DNA of 59,402 nt, taken from assembly GCA_007695005.1 (NCBI GenBank), contig REEQ01000095.1:1-59402 (forward strand). Direction: 5' to 3'. The translations under genes were made by a program, and so were the position numbers. Of the stretch, positions 1-9,237 are shown one piece after another; position 1 is the stretch's first letter; each line of letters begins with the position of its first letter. The notes beneath the pieces were generated by a model. It saw nothing but the letters and a program-made list of their open reading frames with translations. It ran no database searches and was not told the origin of the DNA. This DNA is from Wenzhouxiangellaceae bacterium. GTDB lineage: Bacteria > Pseudomonadota > Gammaproteobacteria > Xanthomonadales > Wenzhouxiangellaceae.

Positions 1-55
1 TCGCGAAGGCGGCCGGACCGTCGGTGCCGGCGTGGTGGCGAAAATCCACGAATAA
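1..55 (+). CDS. tuf: Elongation factor Tu, C-terminal end only (partial)
   Basis: Reading from base 2 the sequence encodes REGGRTVGAGVVAKIHE followed by TAA at 53-55. This is the conserved C-terminal tail of EF-Tu, the GTPase that delivers aminoacyl-tRNA to the ribosome. The rest of the gene lies outside the window. A tuf gene directly upstream of rpsJ is the normal order in Gammaproteobacteria (str operon before S10 operon), which supports the call despite the short length. Confidence 0.93.
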   Translation, partial: REGGRTVGAGVVAKIHE

Positions 56-59
56 AACT

Positions 60-90
60 CTGGCAATTTGGCCAAGGCCGCTGTTATAAT
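60..90 (+). promoter_or_regulatory. Probable S10 operon promoter (extended -10)
   Basis: A perfect TATAAT lies at 85-90 and is preceded by TG at 82-83, giving the extended -10 motif TGTTATAAT. The best -35 candidate is CTGGCA at 60-65, with a long 19-base spacer, so the promoter probably relies on the extended -10. Transcription would start near 97, leaving about 133 bases of leader before rpsJ. It sits between the tuf stop and the first ribosomal gene, where the S10 promoter is expected. Confidence 0.7.
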
Positions 91-96
91 GGGCGG

Positions 97-229
97 CTCG
101 TGATTTGAGAGCCCCTTCGGCCTGGCCGGCGGGGCTCTGATCTTCGGATCAACGATCTTCGGATCGCTTGGTGCCTCCCGAAAGGGCGGCCGAGTTATTG
201 GATCTTTTACAGACTAAAGGCGTACGGCA
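97..229 (+). promoter_or_regulatory. Structured 5' leader of the S10 operon
   Basis: Four successive hairpins can be read. An 8-bp stem pairs AGAGCCCC (108-115) with GGGGCTCT (131-138). Two small hairpins are closed by C(UUCG)G tetraloops at 139-150 and 153-166; their core GATCTTCGGATC is an exact tandem repeat with a 15-base period. A GAAA-capped hairpin spans 173-190. In E. coli the S10 leader is the target of L4-mediated attenuation and translational repression. A similar role here is inference from position, since the E. coli sequence itself is not recognisable. Confidence 0.55.
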
Positions 230-541
230 ATGGCCGAACAGAAAATCCGTATTCGTTTGAAGGGTTTCGATCATCGTTTGATCGATCGGTCGACCCAGGA
301 AATCGTGGACACGGCGAAGCGTACCGGTGCCCAGGTTCGGGGCCCGATCCCGCTGCCCACGCGCAAGGAGCGGTACACCGTGCTGATCTCTCCGCATGTC
401 AACAAGGACGCGCGTGACCAGTACGAAATTCGCACCCACAAGCGGTTGCTGGATATCGTTGATCCCAACGACAAGACGGTCGATGCCCTGATGAAGCTGG
501 ATCTGGCTGCAGGCGTCGACGTGCAGATCAAGCTGTACTGA
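230..541 (+). CDS. rpsJ: 30S ribosomal protein S10
   Basis: The 103-residue protein starts [19 protein letters not shown] and is full length for bacterial S10, a 30S head protein that also serves as NusE, the NusB partner in antitermination complexes. nusB lies in this same window at 34931. The ATG at 230 is preceded by AAAGG at 216-220. It is the first gene of the S10 operon and follows the structured leader. Family identity is unambiguous. Confidence 0.98.
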   Translation: MAEQKIRIRLKGFDHRLIDRSTQEIVDTAKRTGAQVRGPIPLPTRKERYTVLISPHVNKDARDQYEIRTHKRLLDIVDPNDKTVDALMKLDLAAGVDVQIKLY

Positions 542-563
542 GACAGCGAAGCGAGTAGCAGAC

Positions 564-1202
564 ATGACGATCGGATTGGTAGGACGCAAACGGGGTATGA
601 CCCGGATTTTCACGGAGGCCGGCAACTCGGTGCCCGTGACCGTGGTTGAGGTGCACCCGAACCGGATAACGCAGATTCGCACTCTGGAGAGCGATGGTTA
701 TGCCGCGATCCAGGTTACCTGCGGTAACAAGCGTACGTCTTTGGTCAACAAGCCCGCAGCCGGGCATTTCGCCAAGGCCGGTACCGAAGCCGGTGAAGGG
801 CTGTGGGAATTCCGTCTCGACGACGGCGAAGGTTCCGACCTGTCTGTAGGTTCGGAAATCACTGTCGAGCGATTCGAGGCCGGCCAGAAGGTGGACGTGA
901 CCGGCACCAGCAAGGGCAAAGGCTTTGCTGGCGTCATCAAGCGCCACAATTTCCGCATGCAGGACGCCACTCACGGCAACTCTTTGTCTCATCGCGCGCC
1001 CGGTTCCATTGGCCAGTGCCAGACCCCTGGGCGTGTATTCAAGGGCAAAAAGATGGCCGGTCACATGGGTGATGAACGGGTCACCACGCAGAACCTTGAA
1101 GTGGTGCGCGTGGATGCGGAGCGCAACCTGCTGCTGATTCGCGGCGCGGTGCCGGGCGCGCCCGGTGGGCACGTGTTCGTGCGCCCGTCGATCAAGGCAT
1201 AA
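564..1202 (+). CDS. rplC: 50S ribosomal protein L3
   Basis: The 212-residue protein has the L3 core motif [10 protein letters not shown] followed by GKKMAGHMG, part of the extension that reaches toward the peptidyl transferase centre. The glutamine of GSIGQ corresponds to E. coli Gln150, which is N5-methylated by PrmB; a prmB gene is present at 46600. The gene begins 22 bases after rpsJ and ends 12 bases before rplD. Length and order match the standard S10 operon. Confidence 0.98.
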   Translation: MTIGLVGRKRGMTRIFTEAGNSVPVTVVEVHPNRITQIRTLESDGYAAIQVTCGNKRTSLVNKPAAGHFAKAGTEAGEGLWEFRLDDGEGSDLSVGSEITVERFEAGQKVDVTGTSKGKGFAGVIKRHNFRMQDATHGNSLSHRAPGSIGQCQTPGRVFKGKKMAGHMGDERVTTQNLEVVRVDAERNLLLIRGAVPGAPGGHVFVRPSIKA

Positions 1203-1214
1203 AGGAGAGCGCAG

Positions 1215-1817
1215 ATGGAACTCGCAATTTCAGGCGGCAGCAAGATGGAAGTCTCCGAAGCTATTTTCGGACGAGACTTCTCCGAGCCGCTGGTTCACCA
1301 GGTGGTTGTTGCTTATCTGGCCGGTGCCCGTGCTGGCACCAAGGCGCAGAAGAATCGCTCTGCCGTATCCGGTGGTGGCCGCAAGCCCTGGCGCCAGAAA
1401 GGTACTGGCAACGCTCGTGCCGGCACCATTCGCAGCCCGCTTTGGCGCAGCGGTGGCGTGACCTTCGCCGCTCAACCTCGCGACTTCACCCAGAAGGTGA
1501 ATCGCAAGCAGTATCGAGCTGCAATGCGCGCCATTCTGTCGGAGCTGGTCCGTCAGGATCGCCTCGTCGTTGTCGATGCTCTCGAGATCGCCGAGCCGAA
1601 AAGCAAGGCTGTGCTGGCGGCTCTCGCTGATCTGGGCATGCAACGCGGCCTGGTCATCGATGCTGATATTGATACCAACCTGTATCTTGGAAGCCGCAAC
1701 ATTGCCAATGTGCATGTGCTGGCTGCTGATCGCCTGGATCCAGTCAGCCTGGTGGGTGCGGAGCAGGTGGTCGTGACCCGGGCTGCGATTGAGAAAATTC
1801 AGGAGTGGCTGGCATGA
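1215..1817 (+). CDS. rplD: 50S ribosomal protein L4
   Basis: The 200-residue protein carries the conserved arginine-rich tunnel loop ([18 protein letters not shown], about residues 50-67). L4 binds 23S rRNA and lines the exit tunnel. In E. coli it is also the autogenous repressor of the S10 operon, so it is the natural ligand candidate for the leader at 97-229. The ATG follows AAGGAG at 1202-1207. The stop codon overlaps the start of rplW as ATGA, which suggests translational coupling. Confidence 0.98.
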   Translation: MELAISGGSKMEVSEAIFGRDFSEPLVHQVVVAYLAGARAGTKAQKNRSAVSGGGRKPWRQKGTGNARAGTIRSPLWRSGGVTFAAQPRDFTQKVNRKQYRAAMRAILSELVRQDRLVVVDALEIAEPKSKAVLAALADLGMQRGLVIDADIDTNLYLGSRNIANVHVLAADRLDPVSLVGAEQVVVTRAAIEKIQEWLA

Positions 1818-2110
1818 GCAACGAACGCATGTACCAGATTATTCGCTTCCCGCACGTGTCGGAGAAAACCGCACGCCTGCAGGCCGGGTCGAACCAGTAC
1901 GTTTTCGAGGTCCGCACCGATGCGACCAAGCCCGAAATCAAGCAGGCCGTGGAAGGTTTGTTCGAGGTCGAGGTTGAGAGCGTTCAGGTCGTCAATCTGA
2001 AAGGCAAGCGGAAAAGCTTCCGGTTTCGCCCGGGCAAGCAAAACGACTGGAAAAAGGCCTATGTTCGGATCAAGGCCGGCCAGAGTATCGAAGAACTTCA
2101 GGCAGACTGA
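1814..2110 (+). CDS. rplW: 50S ribosomal protein L23
   Basis: The product, [18 protein letters not shown] onward (98 residues), is L23, the exit-tunnel rim protein that docks trigger factor and SRP. An in-frame GTG exists at 1805. The ATG at 1814 is preferred because AGGAG at 1801-1805 sits 8 bases upstream and because it forms the ATGA overlap with rplD. Confidence 0.97.
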   Translation: MSNERMYQIIRFPHVSEKTARLQAGSNQYVFEVRTDATKPEIKQAVEGLFEVEVESVQVVNLKGKRKSFRFRPGKQNDWKKAYVRIKAGQSIEELQAD

Positions 2111-2130
2111 GAACCAGCCAGGACATCATC

Positions 2131-2958
2131 ATGGCAATCGTCAAAGCAAAACCGACGTCACCGGGCCGCCGCGGCAAGGTCAGCATCAAGCATGACCACC
2201 TGTGGAAGGGCAAGCCCTATTCACCGCTGCTTGAATCGCAGTCGTCGACCGGTGGCCGGAACAACAACGGTCGCATCACCACCCGCCACAAGGGTGGTGG
2301 TCACAAGCACCACTACCGCCAGGTCGATTTCAAGCGCGACAAGGACGGTATCAAGGGTGTGGTCGAGCGGATTGAATACGATCCGAACCGCAGTGCGCAT
2401 ATCGCCCTGGTCAAGTACCTTGATGGCGAGCGCCGTTATATCCTGGCCGCCCGCAACGTGCGCGCCGGTGACGAAGTGCTCAGCGGCTCGGAGGCACCGA
2501 TCAAGCCCGGCAATGCAATGCAGCTGCGCTCGATTCCGGTCGGCACCCAGCTGCACAACGTCGAGTTGAAGCCCGGCAAGGGCGGACAGCTGGCGCGCAG
2601 TGCCGGCGCCGCGGTGCAGCTGGTTGCTCGTGAAGGCAATTACGCCACCCTGCTACTGCGCTCCGGCGAGATGCGGAAGGTGCACGTTCGCTGCCGTGCC
2701 ACCATTGGCCAGGTTTCCAACCAGGAGCACAACCTGGAGAAGCTGGGCAAGGCGGGCGCCAAGCGTTGGCGCGGTGTGCGTCCCACCGTTCGCGGTGTTG
2801 CCATGAACCCGGTCGATCACCCGCATGGTGGTGGTGAAGGCCGGACTTCGGGCGGTCGTCATCCGGTATCCCCCTGGGGTCTGCCGACCAAGGGCAAGCG
2901 CACCCGGACCAACAAGCGTACCGGCAAGTACATCACCCGTTCGCGCAAGCGTAAATAA
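2131..2958 (+). CDS. rplB: 50S ribosomal protein L2
   Basis: The 275-residue protein is full length for L2, one of the most conserved 23S rRNA-binding proteins, needed for subunit association and peptidyl transfer. The C-terminal signature [14 protein letters not shown], which contains the functionally important histidine near the peptidyl transferase centre, is intact. The gene lies 20 bases after rplW and 14 before rpsS. The very basic C-terminus ends in RSRKRK. Confidence 0.98.
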   Translation: MAIVKAKPTSPGRRGKVSIKHDHLWKGKPYSPLLESQSSTGGRNNNGRITTRHKGGGHKHHYRQVDFKRDKDGIKGVVERIEYDPNRSAHIALVKYLDGERRYILAARNVRAGDEVLSGSEAPIKPGNAMQLRSIPVGTQLHNVELKPGKGGQLARSAGAAVQLVAREGNYATLLLRSGEMRKVHVRCRATIGQVSNQEHNLEKLGKAGAKRWRGVRPTVRGVAMNPVDHPHGGGEGRTSGGRHPVSPWGLPTKGKRTRTNKRTGKYITRSRKRK

Positions 2959-2972
2959 ATCAGGAATTCGTC

Positions 2973-3245
2973 ATGCCACGTTCGATCAAGAAAGGGCCGT
3001 TCATCGATCACCACCTGGTTGCCAAGGTGGAAACGGCCGTGGAAACCTCAAGCAAGCGTCCGATCAAGACCTGGTCGCGTCGGTCGATGATTCTGCCCGA
3101 GATGGTGGGGCTGACCATTGCCGTGCACAACGGCCGTCAGCATGTGCCGATCCTGATCAACGAAAACATGGTCGGGCACAAGCTCGGCGAATTTGCGCCG
3201 ACGCGGACCTACAAGGGTCACGCGGCGGACCGTAAGACCAAGTAA
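2973..3245 (+). CDS. rpsS: 30S ribosomal protein S19
   Basis: The 90-residue protein begins [19 protein letters not shown], the canonical S19 N-terminus. S19 sits in the 30S head with S13 and contacts the A-site finger of 23S rRNA. Length and operon position are standard, between rplB and rplV. Confidence 0.98.
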   Translation: MPRSIKKGPFIDHHLVAKVETAVETSSKRPIKTWSRRSMILPEMVGLTIAVHNGRQHVPILINENMVGHKLGEFAPTRTYKGHAADRKTK

Positions 3246-3259
3246 CAGGATAGACGGTG

Positions 3260-3592
3260 ATGGAAGCAACAGCAAAGCTCAAGGGCGCAAGGATTTCTGC
3301 CCAGAAGGCACGCCTGGTCGCCGACCAGGTGCGTGGCCTGCCGGTGGAAAAAGCCGACGAACTACTGAACTTCAGCAGCAAGAAGGGCGCGCACATCATT
3401 CGCAAGGTACTGCTGTCGGCAGTGGCGAATGCGGAAAACAATGTCGGAGCAGACATCGACGAACTGAAGGTCAGCCGGATTTTCGTTGACGAAGGTCCGA
3501 CCTTGAAGCGTGGTCGTGCCCGGGCCAAGGGTCGCTATACCCGGATCCTGAAGCGCACCAGTCACATCACCGTTGTCGTGGCAGAGGATTGA
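3260..3592 (+). CDS. rplV: 50S ribosomal protein L22
   Basis: The product of about 110 residues contains the long beta-hairpin with conserved tip [19 protein letters not shown], which lines the exit tunnel next to L4 and is a known site of macrolide-resistance changes. No insertion is visible in that loop. A GTG codon at 3257 directly precedes the ATG at 3260. The ATG is chosen because AGGA at 3247-3250 sits 9 bases before it. Confidence 0.97.
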   Translation: MEATAKLKGARISAQKARLVADQVRGLPVEKADELLNFSSKKGAHIIRKVLLSAVANAENNVGADIDELKVSRIFVDEGPTLKRGRARAKGRYTRILKRTSHITVVVAED

Positions 3593-3602
3593 AGGAATCA
3601 CC

Positions 3603-4289
3603 ATGGGTCAAAAGGTACATCCAACCGGAATTCGGCTCGGCATCGCCAAGGACTGGCGGGCAAAGTGGTACGCCGAAGGTGAAACCTTCGCCGACTACCT
3701 GCACACCGATCTGAAGGCGCGCGAATATCTGAACAAGGCGCTGGCACATGCTGCCGTCAGCCACATTCAGATCGAGCGTCCGGCCAAGTCGGCCGAGATC
3801 ACCATCCACACGGCTCGTCCGGGTGTGGTGATTGGGCCCAAGGGTGCGGATATCGAGAAGTTGAAGCTGGAAGTGTCTCGCCTGATGGGCGTACCCACCA
3901 ACATCCGCGTCAACGAGATTCGCAAGCCGGAGCTTGATGCGAAGCTGGTTGCCGACTCGATTGCCCAGCAGCTGGAACGCCGCGTGATGTTCCGTCGGGC
4001 AATGAAACGAGCCGTCGGTAATGCCATGCGCCTCGGTGCCCTGGGCATCAAGGTTCAGGTGGCTGGCCGGTTGAACGGAGCCGATATTGCCCGGACAGAG
4101 TGGTACCGCGAAGGTCGTGTGCCGCTGCACACCCTGCGCGCAGATGTTGACTATGGTGTGGCCGAGGCGGCTACCACCTATGGTGTCATTGGCATCAAGG
4201 TGTGGGTCTACAAGGGCGACGTTTTTGACCTGTACGACGAGAGCACGTCCGAGTCCGACAAGGGCAAGGGCGGCCGCAAGGAGAACTGA
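3603..4289 (+). CDS. rpsC: 30S ribosomal protein S3
   Basis: The protein begins [18 protein letters not shown], the invariant S3 start, and has the KH-domain loop GPKG within a [11 protein letters not shown] stretch. S3 forms the mRNA entry channel with S4 and S5. The open frame extends upstream into rplV, but the ATG at 3603, preceded by GAAGGA, matches the family start. The ORF is 228 residues and ends with a lysine/glycine-rich tail two bases before rplP. Confidence 0.98.
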   Translation: MGQKVHPTGIRLGIAKDWRAKWYAEGETFADYLHTDLKAREYLNKALAHAAVSHIQIERPAKSAEITIHTARPGVVIGPKGADIEKLKLEVSRLMGVPTNIRVNEIRKPELDAKLVADSIAQQLERRVMFRRAMKRAVGNAMRLGALGIKVQVAGRLNGADIARTEWYREGRVPLHTLRADVDYGVAEAATTYGVIGIKVWVYKGDVFDLYDESTSESDKGKGGRKEN

Positions 4290-4291
4290 TC

Positions 4292-4702
4292 ATGCTGCAG
4301 CCGAAACGCACCAAGTTCAGAAAGCAGCAGAAGGGACGCAACCGCGGCACTGCCCAGGTGGGCAACCGGGTCAGCTTCGGTGAGTTTGGCCTTCAGGCCA
4401 CTACTCGAGGCTTCCTGACTGCGCGCCAGATCGAGTCGGCCCGACGCGCCATCACTCGCCACGTCAAGCGTGGCGGGAAGCTGTGGATTCGCGTGTTCCC
4501 CGACAAGCCGGTAACGAAAAAGCCGGTTGAAGTTCGCATGGGCAAGGGCAAGGGTAACGTGGAGTACTGGGTTGCTCCGGTTCAGCCTGGTCGGATGATT
4601 TATGAAATTCAGGGCGTCACTGAAGACGTTGCCCGCGAGGCCTTCCGCCGTGCCGCGGCCAAGCTCAGCGTCAAGACGACCTTTGTTGCGAGGACCATGT
4701 AA
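4292..4702 (+). CDS. rplP: 50S ribosomal protein L16
   Basis: The 136-residue protein begins [19 protein letters not shown], as expected for L16, which organises the A-site region of 23S rRNA. The [13 protein letters not shown] segment is present and includes the arginine that corresponds to the hydroxylated Arg81 of E. coli. The gene starts two bases after rpsC, and its TAA overlaps the rpmC ATG as TAATG. Confidence 0.98.
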   Translation: MLQPKRTKFRKQQKGRNRGTAQVGNRVSFGEFGLQATTRGFLTARQIESARRAITRHVKRGGKLWIRVFPDKPVTKKPVEVRMGKGKGNVEYWVAPVQPGRMIYEIQGVTEDVAREAFRRAAAKLSVKTTFVARTM

Positions 4703-4899
4703 TGAAAGCCAGTGAACTCCGCGCCAAGAATGCGGCCGAGTTGAAGGATCTTTTGCTTGAGCTGCGCAAGGAACAGTTCTCGCTGCGCATGCAGCATGGC
4801 AATGGCACCCTGGAAGCGCGTCACGAGCTCAAGCGCGTGCGCCGTGAAATTGCCCGGGTCAAGACGGTAATGAATCAGATTCAGGGTGAAGCGGCATGA
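4702..4899 (+). CDS. rpmC: 50S ribosomal protein L29
   Basis: This 65-residue helical protein ([23 protein letters not shown] at the N-terminus) is L29, located next to L23 at the tunnel exit. It is coupled to rplP by a one-base TAATG overlap and to rpsQ by a four-base ATGA overlap, so translation of L16, L29 and S17 is probably linked. Confidence 0.97.
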   Translation: MKASELRAKNAAELKDLLLELRKEQFSLRMQHGNGTLEARHELKRVRREIARVKTVMNQIQGEAA

Positions 4900-5156
4900 G
4901 CACCGAAAACAAGATCCAGCGCAGCCAGGTCGGCCGCGTGGTGAGCAACAAGATGGACAAGACAGTAACCGTGCGTCTGGAGCGCCTGGTCAAGCACCCA
5001 CTGTACGGCAAGTACATTCGCCGTTCCAGCAAGGTGCACGCTCACGACGAAAATAATGAGTGCAACGAAGGCGATACCGTTCGCATCTCGCAAACCCGTC
5101 CGCTCTCGAAGAACAAGAGCTGGCAGGTCGTCGAGATTGTCGAGCGCGCCCAGTAA
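4896..5156 (+). CDS. rpsQ: 30S ribosomal protein S17
   Basis: The 86-residue OB-fold protein contains [19 protein letters not shown] and [15 protein letters not shown], diagnostic of S17, a primary binder of 16S rRNA. It is the last gene of the classical S10 operon. There is no terminator before rplN 15 bases later, so transcription probably continues into the spc genes. Confidence 0.97.
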   Translation: MSTENKIQRSQVGRVVSNKMDKTVTVRLERLVKHPLYGKYIRRSSKVHAHDENNECNEGDTVRISQTRPLSKNKSWQVVEIVERAQ

Positions 5157-5171
5157 CCGGAGCGAAGCGTC

Positions 5172-5540
5172 ATGATTCAGATGCAGTCAAGACTTGCCTC
5201 AGCCGACAACAGCGGCGCGCGCGAGCTCATGTGTATCAAGGTCCTGGGCGGATCCAAGCGCCGCTATGCCAACATTGGCGACGTCATCAAGGTGACAGTC
5301 AAGGATGCGATACCGCGTGGCAAGGTCAAGAAGGGCGAGGTCTATAACGCCGTAGTCGTTCGCACCCGCAAGGGTGTGCGGCGCCGCGACGGATCATTGA
5401 TCCGCTTCGATGGTAACGCTGCGGTTCTGCTCAATAACAAGCTCGAGCCGATTGGTACCCGTATCTTCGGGCCCGTCACACGCGAGCTGCGCTCGGAACG
5501 ATTCATGAAAATCGTATCCCTGGCGCCTGAAGTGCTGTAA
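5172..5540 (+). CDS. rplN: 50S ribosomal protein L14
   Basis: The 122-residue protein starts [19 protein letters not shown] and is the usual size for L14, an intersubunit-bridge protein that is also the docking site of the silencing factor RsfS. It is the first gene of the classical spc operon. No separate promoter could be recognised in the 15-base gap upstream. Confidence 0.98.
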   Translation: MIQMQSRLASADNSGARELMCIKVLGGSKRRYANIGDVIKVTVKDAIPRGKVKKGEVYNAVVVRTRKGVRRRDGSLIRFDGNAAVLLNNKLEPIGTRIFGPVTRELRSERFMKIVSLAPEVL

Positions 5541-5550
5541 GGAGCGACCA

Positions 5551-5868
5551 ATGCAACGTATTCGCAAAGGTGATGAAGTGATCGTGATCGCGGGCCGCAG
5601 CAAGGGTCAGCGGGGTCATGTGCTCAAGGTTCTGAAGAACGACCGCTTCCTGGTCGAGAACGTGAACATGGTCAAGCGTCATCAGAAGCCCGATCCGCAG
5701 GCTCAGAAGCCTGGCGGTATTGTTGATCGCGAGGCGCCGATTCACGCCTCGAACGTGATGCTTTACAACCCGGCAACTGATCAGGGAGACCGGGTTGGGT
5801 TCAAGTTTCTGGAAGACGGTCGGAAAGTGCGGTTTTTCCGCTCCACCGGTGAAGTAGTGGATATCTGA
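5551..5868 (+). CDS. rplX: 50S ribosomal protein L24
   Basis: The 105-residue protein has the KOW motif ([19 protein letters not shown], residues about 6-24) and the [11 protein letters not shown] segment typical of L24, an assembly initiator of the large subunit. AAGGAG at 5539-5544 serves as ribosome binding site for the ATG at 5551. Confidence 0.97.
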   Translation: MQRIRKGDEVIVIAGRSKGQRGHVLKVLKNDRFLVENVNMVKRHQKPDPQAQKPGGIVDREAPIHASNVMLYNPATDQGDRVGFKFLEDGRKVRFFRSTGEVVDI

Positions 5869-5880
5869 GGCTAAATGGAA

Positions 5881-6423
5881 ATGGCTAGGTTGCAGGAATA
5901 CTATCGCGACACCGTCGTCGGGCAGCTCATGGAGAAGTTCGGCTACAGCAACGTCATGCAGGTCCCGCGGTTGACAAAGATCACCGTGAACATGGGCCTT
6001 GGCGAGGCAGTCGGCGACAAGAAGGTCATCGAGAAGGCTGTTGGTGACATGGCCAAGATCACCGGTCAGCAGCCGGTCGTGACCAAGGCCAGAAAGTCGG
6101 TGGCCAGCTTCAAGATCCGCGATGGCTACCCGATCGGATGCAAGGTTACCCTGCGTCGCGAACGGATGTACGAGTTCCTGGACCGGCTGGTCAGTATTGC
6201 CTTGCCCCGGGTTCGCGATTTTCGGGGCGTGCCGCGCAAGGCATTTGACGGCAGTGGTAACTACAACCTTGGCGTCAAGGAACAGATCATTTTTCCCGAG
6301 ATCGACTACGACCAGATCGATGCGATTCGAGGCATGGATATCGCGATCAGCACAACCGCGCGAACCGATGAGGAAGGTGCGGCCCTGCTTGAAGCCTTCG
6401 GGTTTCCGTTCCGGGCACGTTAA
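5881..6423 (+). CDS. rplE: 50S ribosomal protein L5
   Basis: The 180-residue protein begins [13 protein letters not shown], closely matching the usual L5 N-terminus, and contains [13 protein letters not shown]5 binds 5S rRNA and bridges to S13. Another ATG lies two codons upstream at 5875. The 5881 start is preferred on family similarity; GAGG at 5867-5870 is 4 bases from the first ATG and 10 from the second, so it does not decide the start. Confidence 0.96.
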   Translation: MARLQEYYRDTVVGQLMEKFGYSNVMQVPRLTKITVNMGLGEAVGDKKVIEKAVGDMAKITGQQPVVTKARKSVASFKIRDGYPIGCKVTLRRERMYEFLDRLVSIALPRVRDFRGVPRKAFDGSGNYNLGVKEQIIFPEIDYDQIDAIRGMDIAISTTARTDEEGAALLEAFGFPFRAR

Positions 6424-6435
6424 GGAGAATCAGTA

Positions 6436-6741
6436 ATGGCTAAGATTTCAATGGTTCAGCGCGATATTCGTCGGAGCAAGCTGGCAGATAAATTCGCCGC
6501 CAAGCGCGCCGAGCTGAAAAAGGTTATCGCTGACCCGAATGCCGACTACGAGTCGAAGCAGGCAGCAATGCATGCCTTGAACAAGATGCCGCGTGATTCC
6601 AGCCCGGTACGGGGACGCAACCGTTGCCGCGTTTCCGGACGCCCGCGCGGTTATTACCGCAAGTTCGGTCTGGCCCGCAACAAGTTGCGTGAAGCAGCCA
6701 TGCGGGGCGATATTCCGGGTCTGCGCAAGGCCAGCTGGTAA
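6436..6741 (+). CDS. rpsN: 30S ribosomal protein S14 (zinc-independent form)
   Basis: The product is the long 101-residue form of S14, without the CxxC...CxxC zinc ribbon of the short form. The C-terminal half, [20 protein letters not shown], has only one of the cysteines. S14 helps position S3 and S10 in the 30S head. It follows rplE by 12 bases with an AAGGAGA binding site. Confidence 0.97.
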   Translation: MAKISMVQRDIRRSKLADKFAAKRAELKKVIADPNADYESKQAAMHALNKMPRDSSPVRGRNRCRVSGRPRGYYRKFGLARNKLREAAMRGDIPGLRKASW

Positions 6742-6755
6742 GGAGAAACAAGACA

Positions 6756-7151
6756 ATGAGCATGAATGACCCAATTTCCGACATGCTGGCTCGGATCAAG
6801 AACGCGCAAGCCGTGAGAAAGCGCAGCGTGGCCATGCCTTCTTCGAAGGTCAAGCTCGCGATTGCCCAGGTCCTCAAGGACGAGGGTTACATTCGCGATG
6901 CGCAGGTCGAACAGGACGGTAGCAAGGCCACGCTGACCATAGAATTGAAGTACGTCGATGGTCAAGGCGTCATCGATCGCCTGGATCGTTTCAGCAAGCC
7001 CGGTCGGCGACGCTACAGCGCTGCCGGCGATATTCCTCGTGTCCTCAACGGCCTGGGTATAGCGATCGTCAGCACCTCGAAAGGGGTGATGACGGATGCG
7101 CGTGCCCGAGCCGAGGGCCATGGCGGCGAAGTCCTCTGCCTGGTAGCCTGA
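6756..7151 (+). CDS. rpsH: 30S ribosomal protein S8
   Basis: The 131-residue protein starts [18 protein letters not shown], matching the family at the first ATG rather than at the second ATG at 6762. It ends with the S8 signature [10 protein letters not shown]8 is a primary 16S rRNA binder. In E. coli it represses the spc operon at a site near the L5 start; I could not identify that site here. Confidence 0.98.
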   Translation: MSMNDPISDMLARIKNAQAVRKRSVAMPSSKVKLAIAQVLKDEGYIRDAQVEQDGSKATLTIELKYVDGQGVIDRLDRFSKPGRRRYSAAGDIPRVLNGLGIAIVSTSKGVMTDARARAEGHGGEVLCLVA

Positions 7152-7166
7152 TCAGGAGCAATAACG

Positions 7167-7694
7167 ATGTCAAGAATTGCCAAGAATCCGATTGAGCTGC
7201 CCAAGGGCGTTGAATTCAGCCAGGCAGACGGCGTGGTTCGGGTCAAGGGTCCCAAGGGCACCCTGGAAATGAACCTGCACCCGGCTGTTGCCATCACGCT
7301 GGAAGACGGGGTCCTTGCTGTTGCTCCTCATAATGAGGCCGACATGGCGATGGCCGGTACCATGCGCGCCCTGGTGGCGAACATGGTGGAAGGCGTTTCC
7401 AACGGCTTTGAGAAGAAGCTGGCTCTGGTCGGGGTGGGATACCGCGCCTCCGTCCAGGGCAAGTCACTGAACCTGCAGCTCGGTTTCAGCCACCCGGTCG
7501 ATTTCCAGATCCCGGAAGGTGTAACCATTGAAACGCCCAGCCAGACCGAAATCTTTGTGCGGGGTAGCGACAAGCAGCAGGTCGGGCAGGTGGCTGCAAA
7601 AATTCGCGCCTATCGTCCGCCAGAGCCCTACAAGGGCAAGGGTGTCCGCTACGCTGACGAGCGCGTGGTGATGAAGGAAGCCAAGAAGGCTTAA
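7167..7694 (+). CDS. rplF: 50S ribosomal protein L6
   Basis: The 175-residue protein has the duplicated L6 fold and the C-terminal signature [17 protein letters not shown]6 sits near the sarcin-ricin loop and helps late 50S assembly. Size, start ([17 protein letters not shown]) and operon position are standard. Confidence 0.98.
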   Translation: MSRIAKNPIELPKGVEFSQADGVVRVKGPKGTLEMNLHPAVAITLEDGVLAVAPHNEADMAMAGTMRALVANMVEGVSNGFEKKLALVGVGYRASVQGKSLNLQLGFSHPVDFQIPEGVTIETPSQTEIFVRGSDKQQVGQVAAKIRAYRPPEPYKGKGVRYADERVVMKEAKKA

Positions 7695-7705
7695 GGAACG
7701 AGATC

Positions 7706-8062
7706 ATGAGCGAGAAGAATCAATCCAGACTGAGACGGGCACGCAAGACCCGTTCGCGCATTCAGCGGGCCGGCAAGGCACGGCTGACTGTCCATCGTTC
7801 CGGTCGTCATCTGTATGCCCAGGTGATTGCACCGGGCGGCGAGCAGACCGTGGCTGCAGCGTCCACCGTACAGAAGGATCTGCGCGCAGATCTTTCCGGG
7901 ACCTGCAACATCGAAGCGGCCAAGGCGGTTGGAAAGGCAGTGGCAGAGCGCAGCCTGGCTGCAGGCATCGATGCTGTCGCTTTCGATCGCTCAGGTTTCA
8001 AGTTCCACGGTCGGATCAAGGCCCTGGCCGATGCCGCGCGTGAAGCCGGTCTGAAGTTTTAA
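7706..8062 (+). CDS. rplR: 50S ribosomal protein L18
   Basis: The 118-residue protein binds 5S rRNA with L5. It has the basic N-terminus [16 protein letters not shown] and the conserved C-terminal segment [19 protein letters not shown]. It lies 11 bases after rplF and 17 before rpsE. Confidence 0.98.
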   Translation: MSEKNQSRLRRARKTRSRIQRAGKARLTVHRSGRHLYAQVIAPGGEQTVAAASTVQKDLRADLSGTCNIEAAKAVGKAVAERSLAAGIDAVAFDRSGFKFHGRIKALADAAREAGLKF

Positions 8063-8079
8063 GGAATACGGAATCCATC

Positions 8080-8586
8080 ATGGCAAGAGAAAACACATCC
8101 GACGATCTGATCGAGAAGCTGGTTGCGGTCAACCGAGTCGTCAAGGTCGTCAAGGGCGGTCGCCAGTTCAGTTTCACCGCGCTGACCGTAGTTGGCGATG
8201 GCGATGGCAAGGTCGGCTTTGGTTACGGCAAGGCTCGCGAAGTGCCGCTTGCCATTCAAAAGGCGATGGAGCGTGCGCGCCGTGACATGGTCCGCATTTC
8301 GCTCAACGAAGGCACCTTGTGGCACCCGGTCAAATCGCGCCACAGCGGCTCGCGGGTCTACATGCAGCCTGCCTCCGATGGTACGGGTGTGATTGCCGGT
8401 GGCGCCATGCGTGCCGTGTTTGAGGCTGTTGGCGTACATAACGTGCTGGCAAAGAGCGTCGGCTCGAACAACCCGATCAACCTGGTTCGGGCAACGATGA
8501 AAGGCCTGCAGGCCATGGTCTCGCCGGAGAAGGTAGCGATCAAGCGCGGCAAGCCAATCGAGGAGATTCTGGAACATCATGGCTAA
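8080..8586 (+). CDS. rpsE: 30S ribosomal protein S5
   Basis: The 168-residue protein carries the S5 dsRNA-binding-like N-domain ([19 protein letters not shown]) and the C-domain ([23 protein letters not shown] is split across the conserved region). S5 acts in decoding accuracy at the mRNA entry channel. The last eight bases overlap the start of rpmD, an unusually long coupling overlap for this operon. Confidence 0.98.
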   Translation: MARENTSDDLIEKLVAVNRVVKVVKGGRQFSFTALTVVGDGDGKVGFGYGKAREVPLAIQKAMERARRDMVRISLNEGTLWHPVKSRHSGSRVYMQPASDGTGVIAGGAMRAVFEAVGVHNVLAKSVGSNNPINLVRATMKGLQAMVSPEKVAIKRGKPIEEILEHHG

Positions 8587-8773
8587 CAAGCAAGCATCGA
8601 AGTTGCGAGTCACGCTGATCCGCAGCACAAACGGCAAGATCCAGAGCCACCGGGAAACCGTGCGCGGCCTCGGACTGCGCCGTATGCACCATACCGTTGA
8701 GCTCGAAGACACGCCAGCAATTCGCGGCATGATCAACAAGGTCAACTACCTGGTCCGGGTTGAAGAAGCCTGA
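8579..8773 (+). CDS. rpmD: 50S ribosomal protein L30
   Basis: The 64-residue protein ([16 protein letters not shown] start; [20 protein letters not shown]) is L30, a small protein that is not universal but common in Gammaproteobacteria. Its ATG lies within the last codons of rpsE and the overlap is 8 bases. The gap to rplO is 32 bases. Confidence 0.97.
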   Translation: MANKQASKLRVTLIRSTNGKIQSHRETVRGLGLRRMHHTVELEDTPAIRGMINKVNYLVRVEEA

Positions 8774-8805
8774 ATTCAAGTATCAATGCCAAGGAAACGG
8801 TCATC

Positions 8806-9237
8806 ATGAAACTCAATACCGTTCAGCCGGCTGAAGGCAGCCGCAAGAGCCGCAAGCGCGTGGGTCGGGGCATTGGCTCCGGTCTCGGCAAGACCGGTGG
8901 CCGTGGCCACAAGGGTCAGAAGTCCCGCTCGGGTGGCTATCACAAGGTCGGCTTCGAAGGCGGTCAGATGCCGCTGCAGCGCCGCCTGCCCAAGGTTGGC
9001 TTCAACTCGGCGGTCAATCGCAAGACTCGCGAGGTGCGCCTGTACCAGATCGACGCCATGGAAGGCGATGTCATCGACATCGAAGCCCTGAAGGCGGCCG
9101 GCATGGTGCGCAATGACACCCGCAAGGTGCGCCTGATCGCCAAGGGTGAAATCGGCCGCGCCGTGACGGTTCGCGGCCTGCATGTAACTGCCGGCGCCGC
9201 CAAGGCCATCGAAGCAGCGGGCGGGAAGGTCGAATAA
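8806..9237 (+). CDS. rplO: 50S ribosomal protein L15
   Basis: The 143-residue protein has the glycine/arginine-rich N-terminal extension of L15 ([20 protein letters not shown]) that penetrates 23S rRNA, followed by the globular domain. Its TAA overlaps the secY ATG as TAATG, linking ribosome and translocon gene translation. Confidence 0.98.
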   Translation: MKLNTVQPAEGSRKSRKRVGRGIGSGLGKTGGRGHKGQKSRSGGYHKVGFEGGQMPLQRRLPKVGFNSAVNRKTREVRLYQIDAMEGDVIDIEALKAAGMVRNDTRKVRLIAKGEIGRAVTVRGLHVTAGAAKAIEAAGGKVE

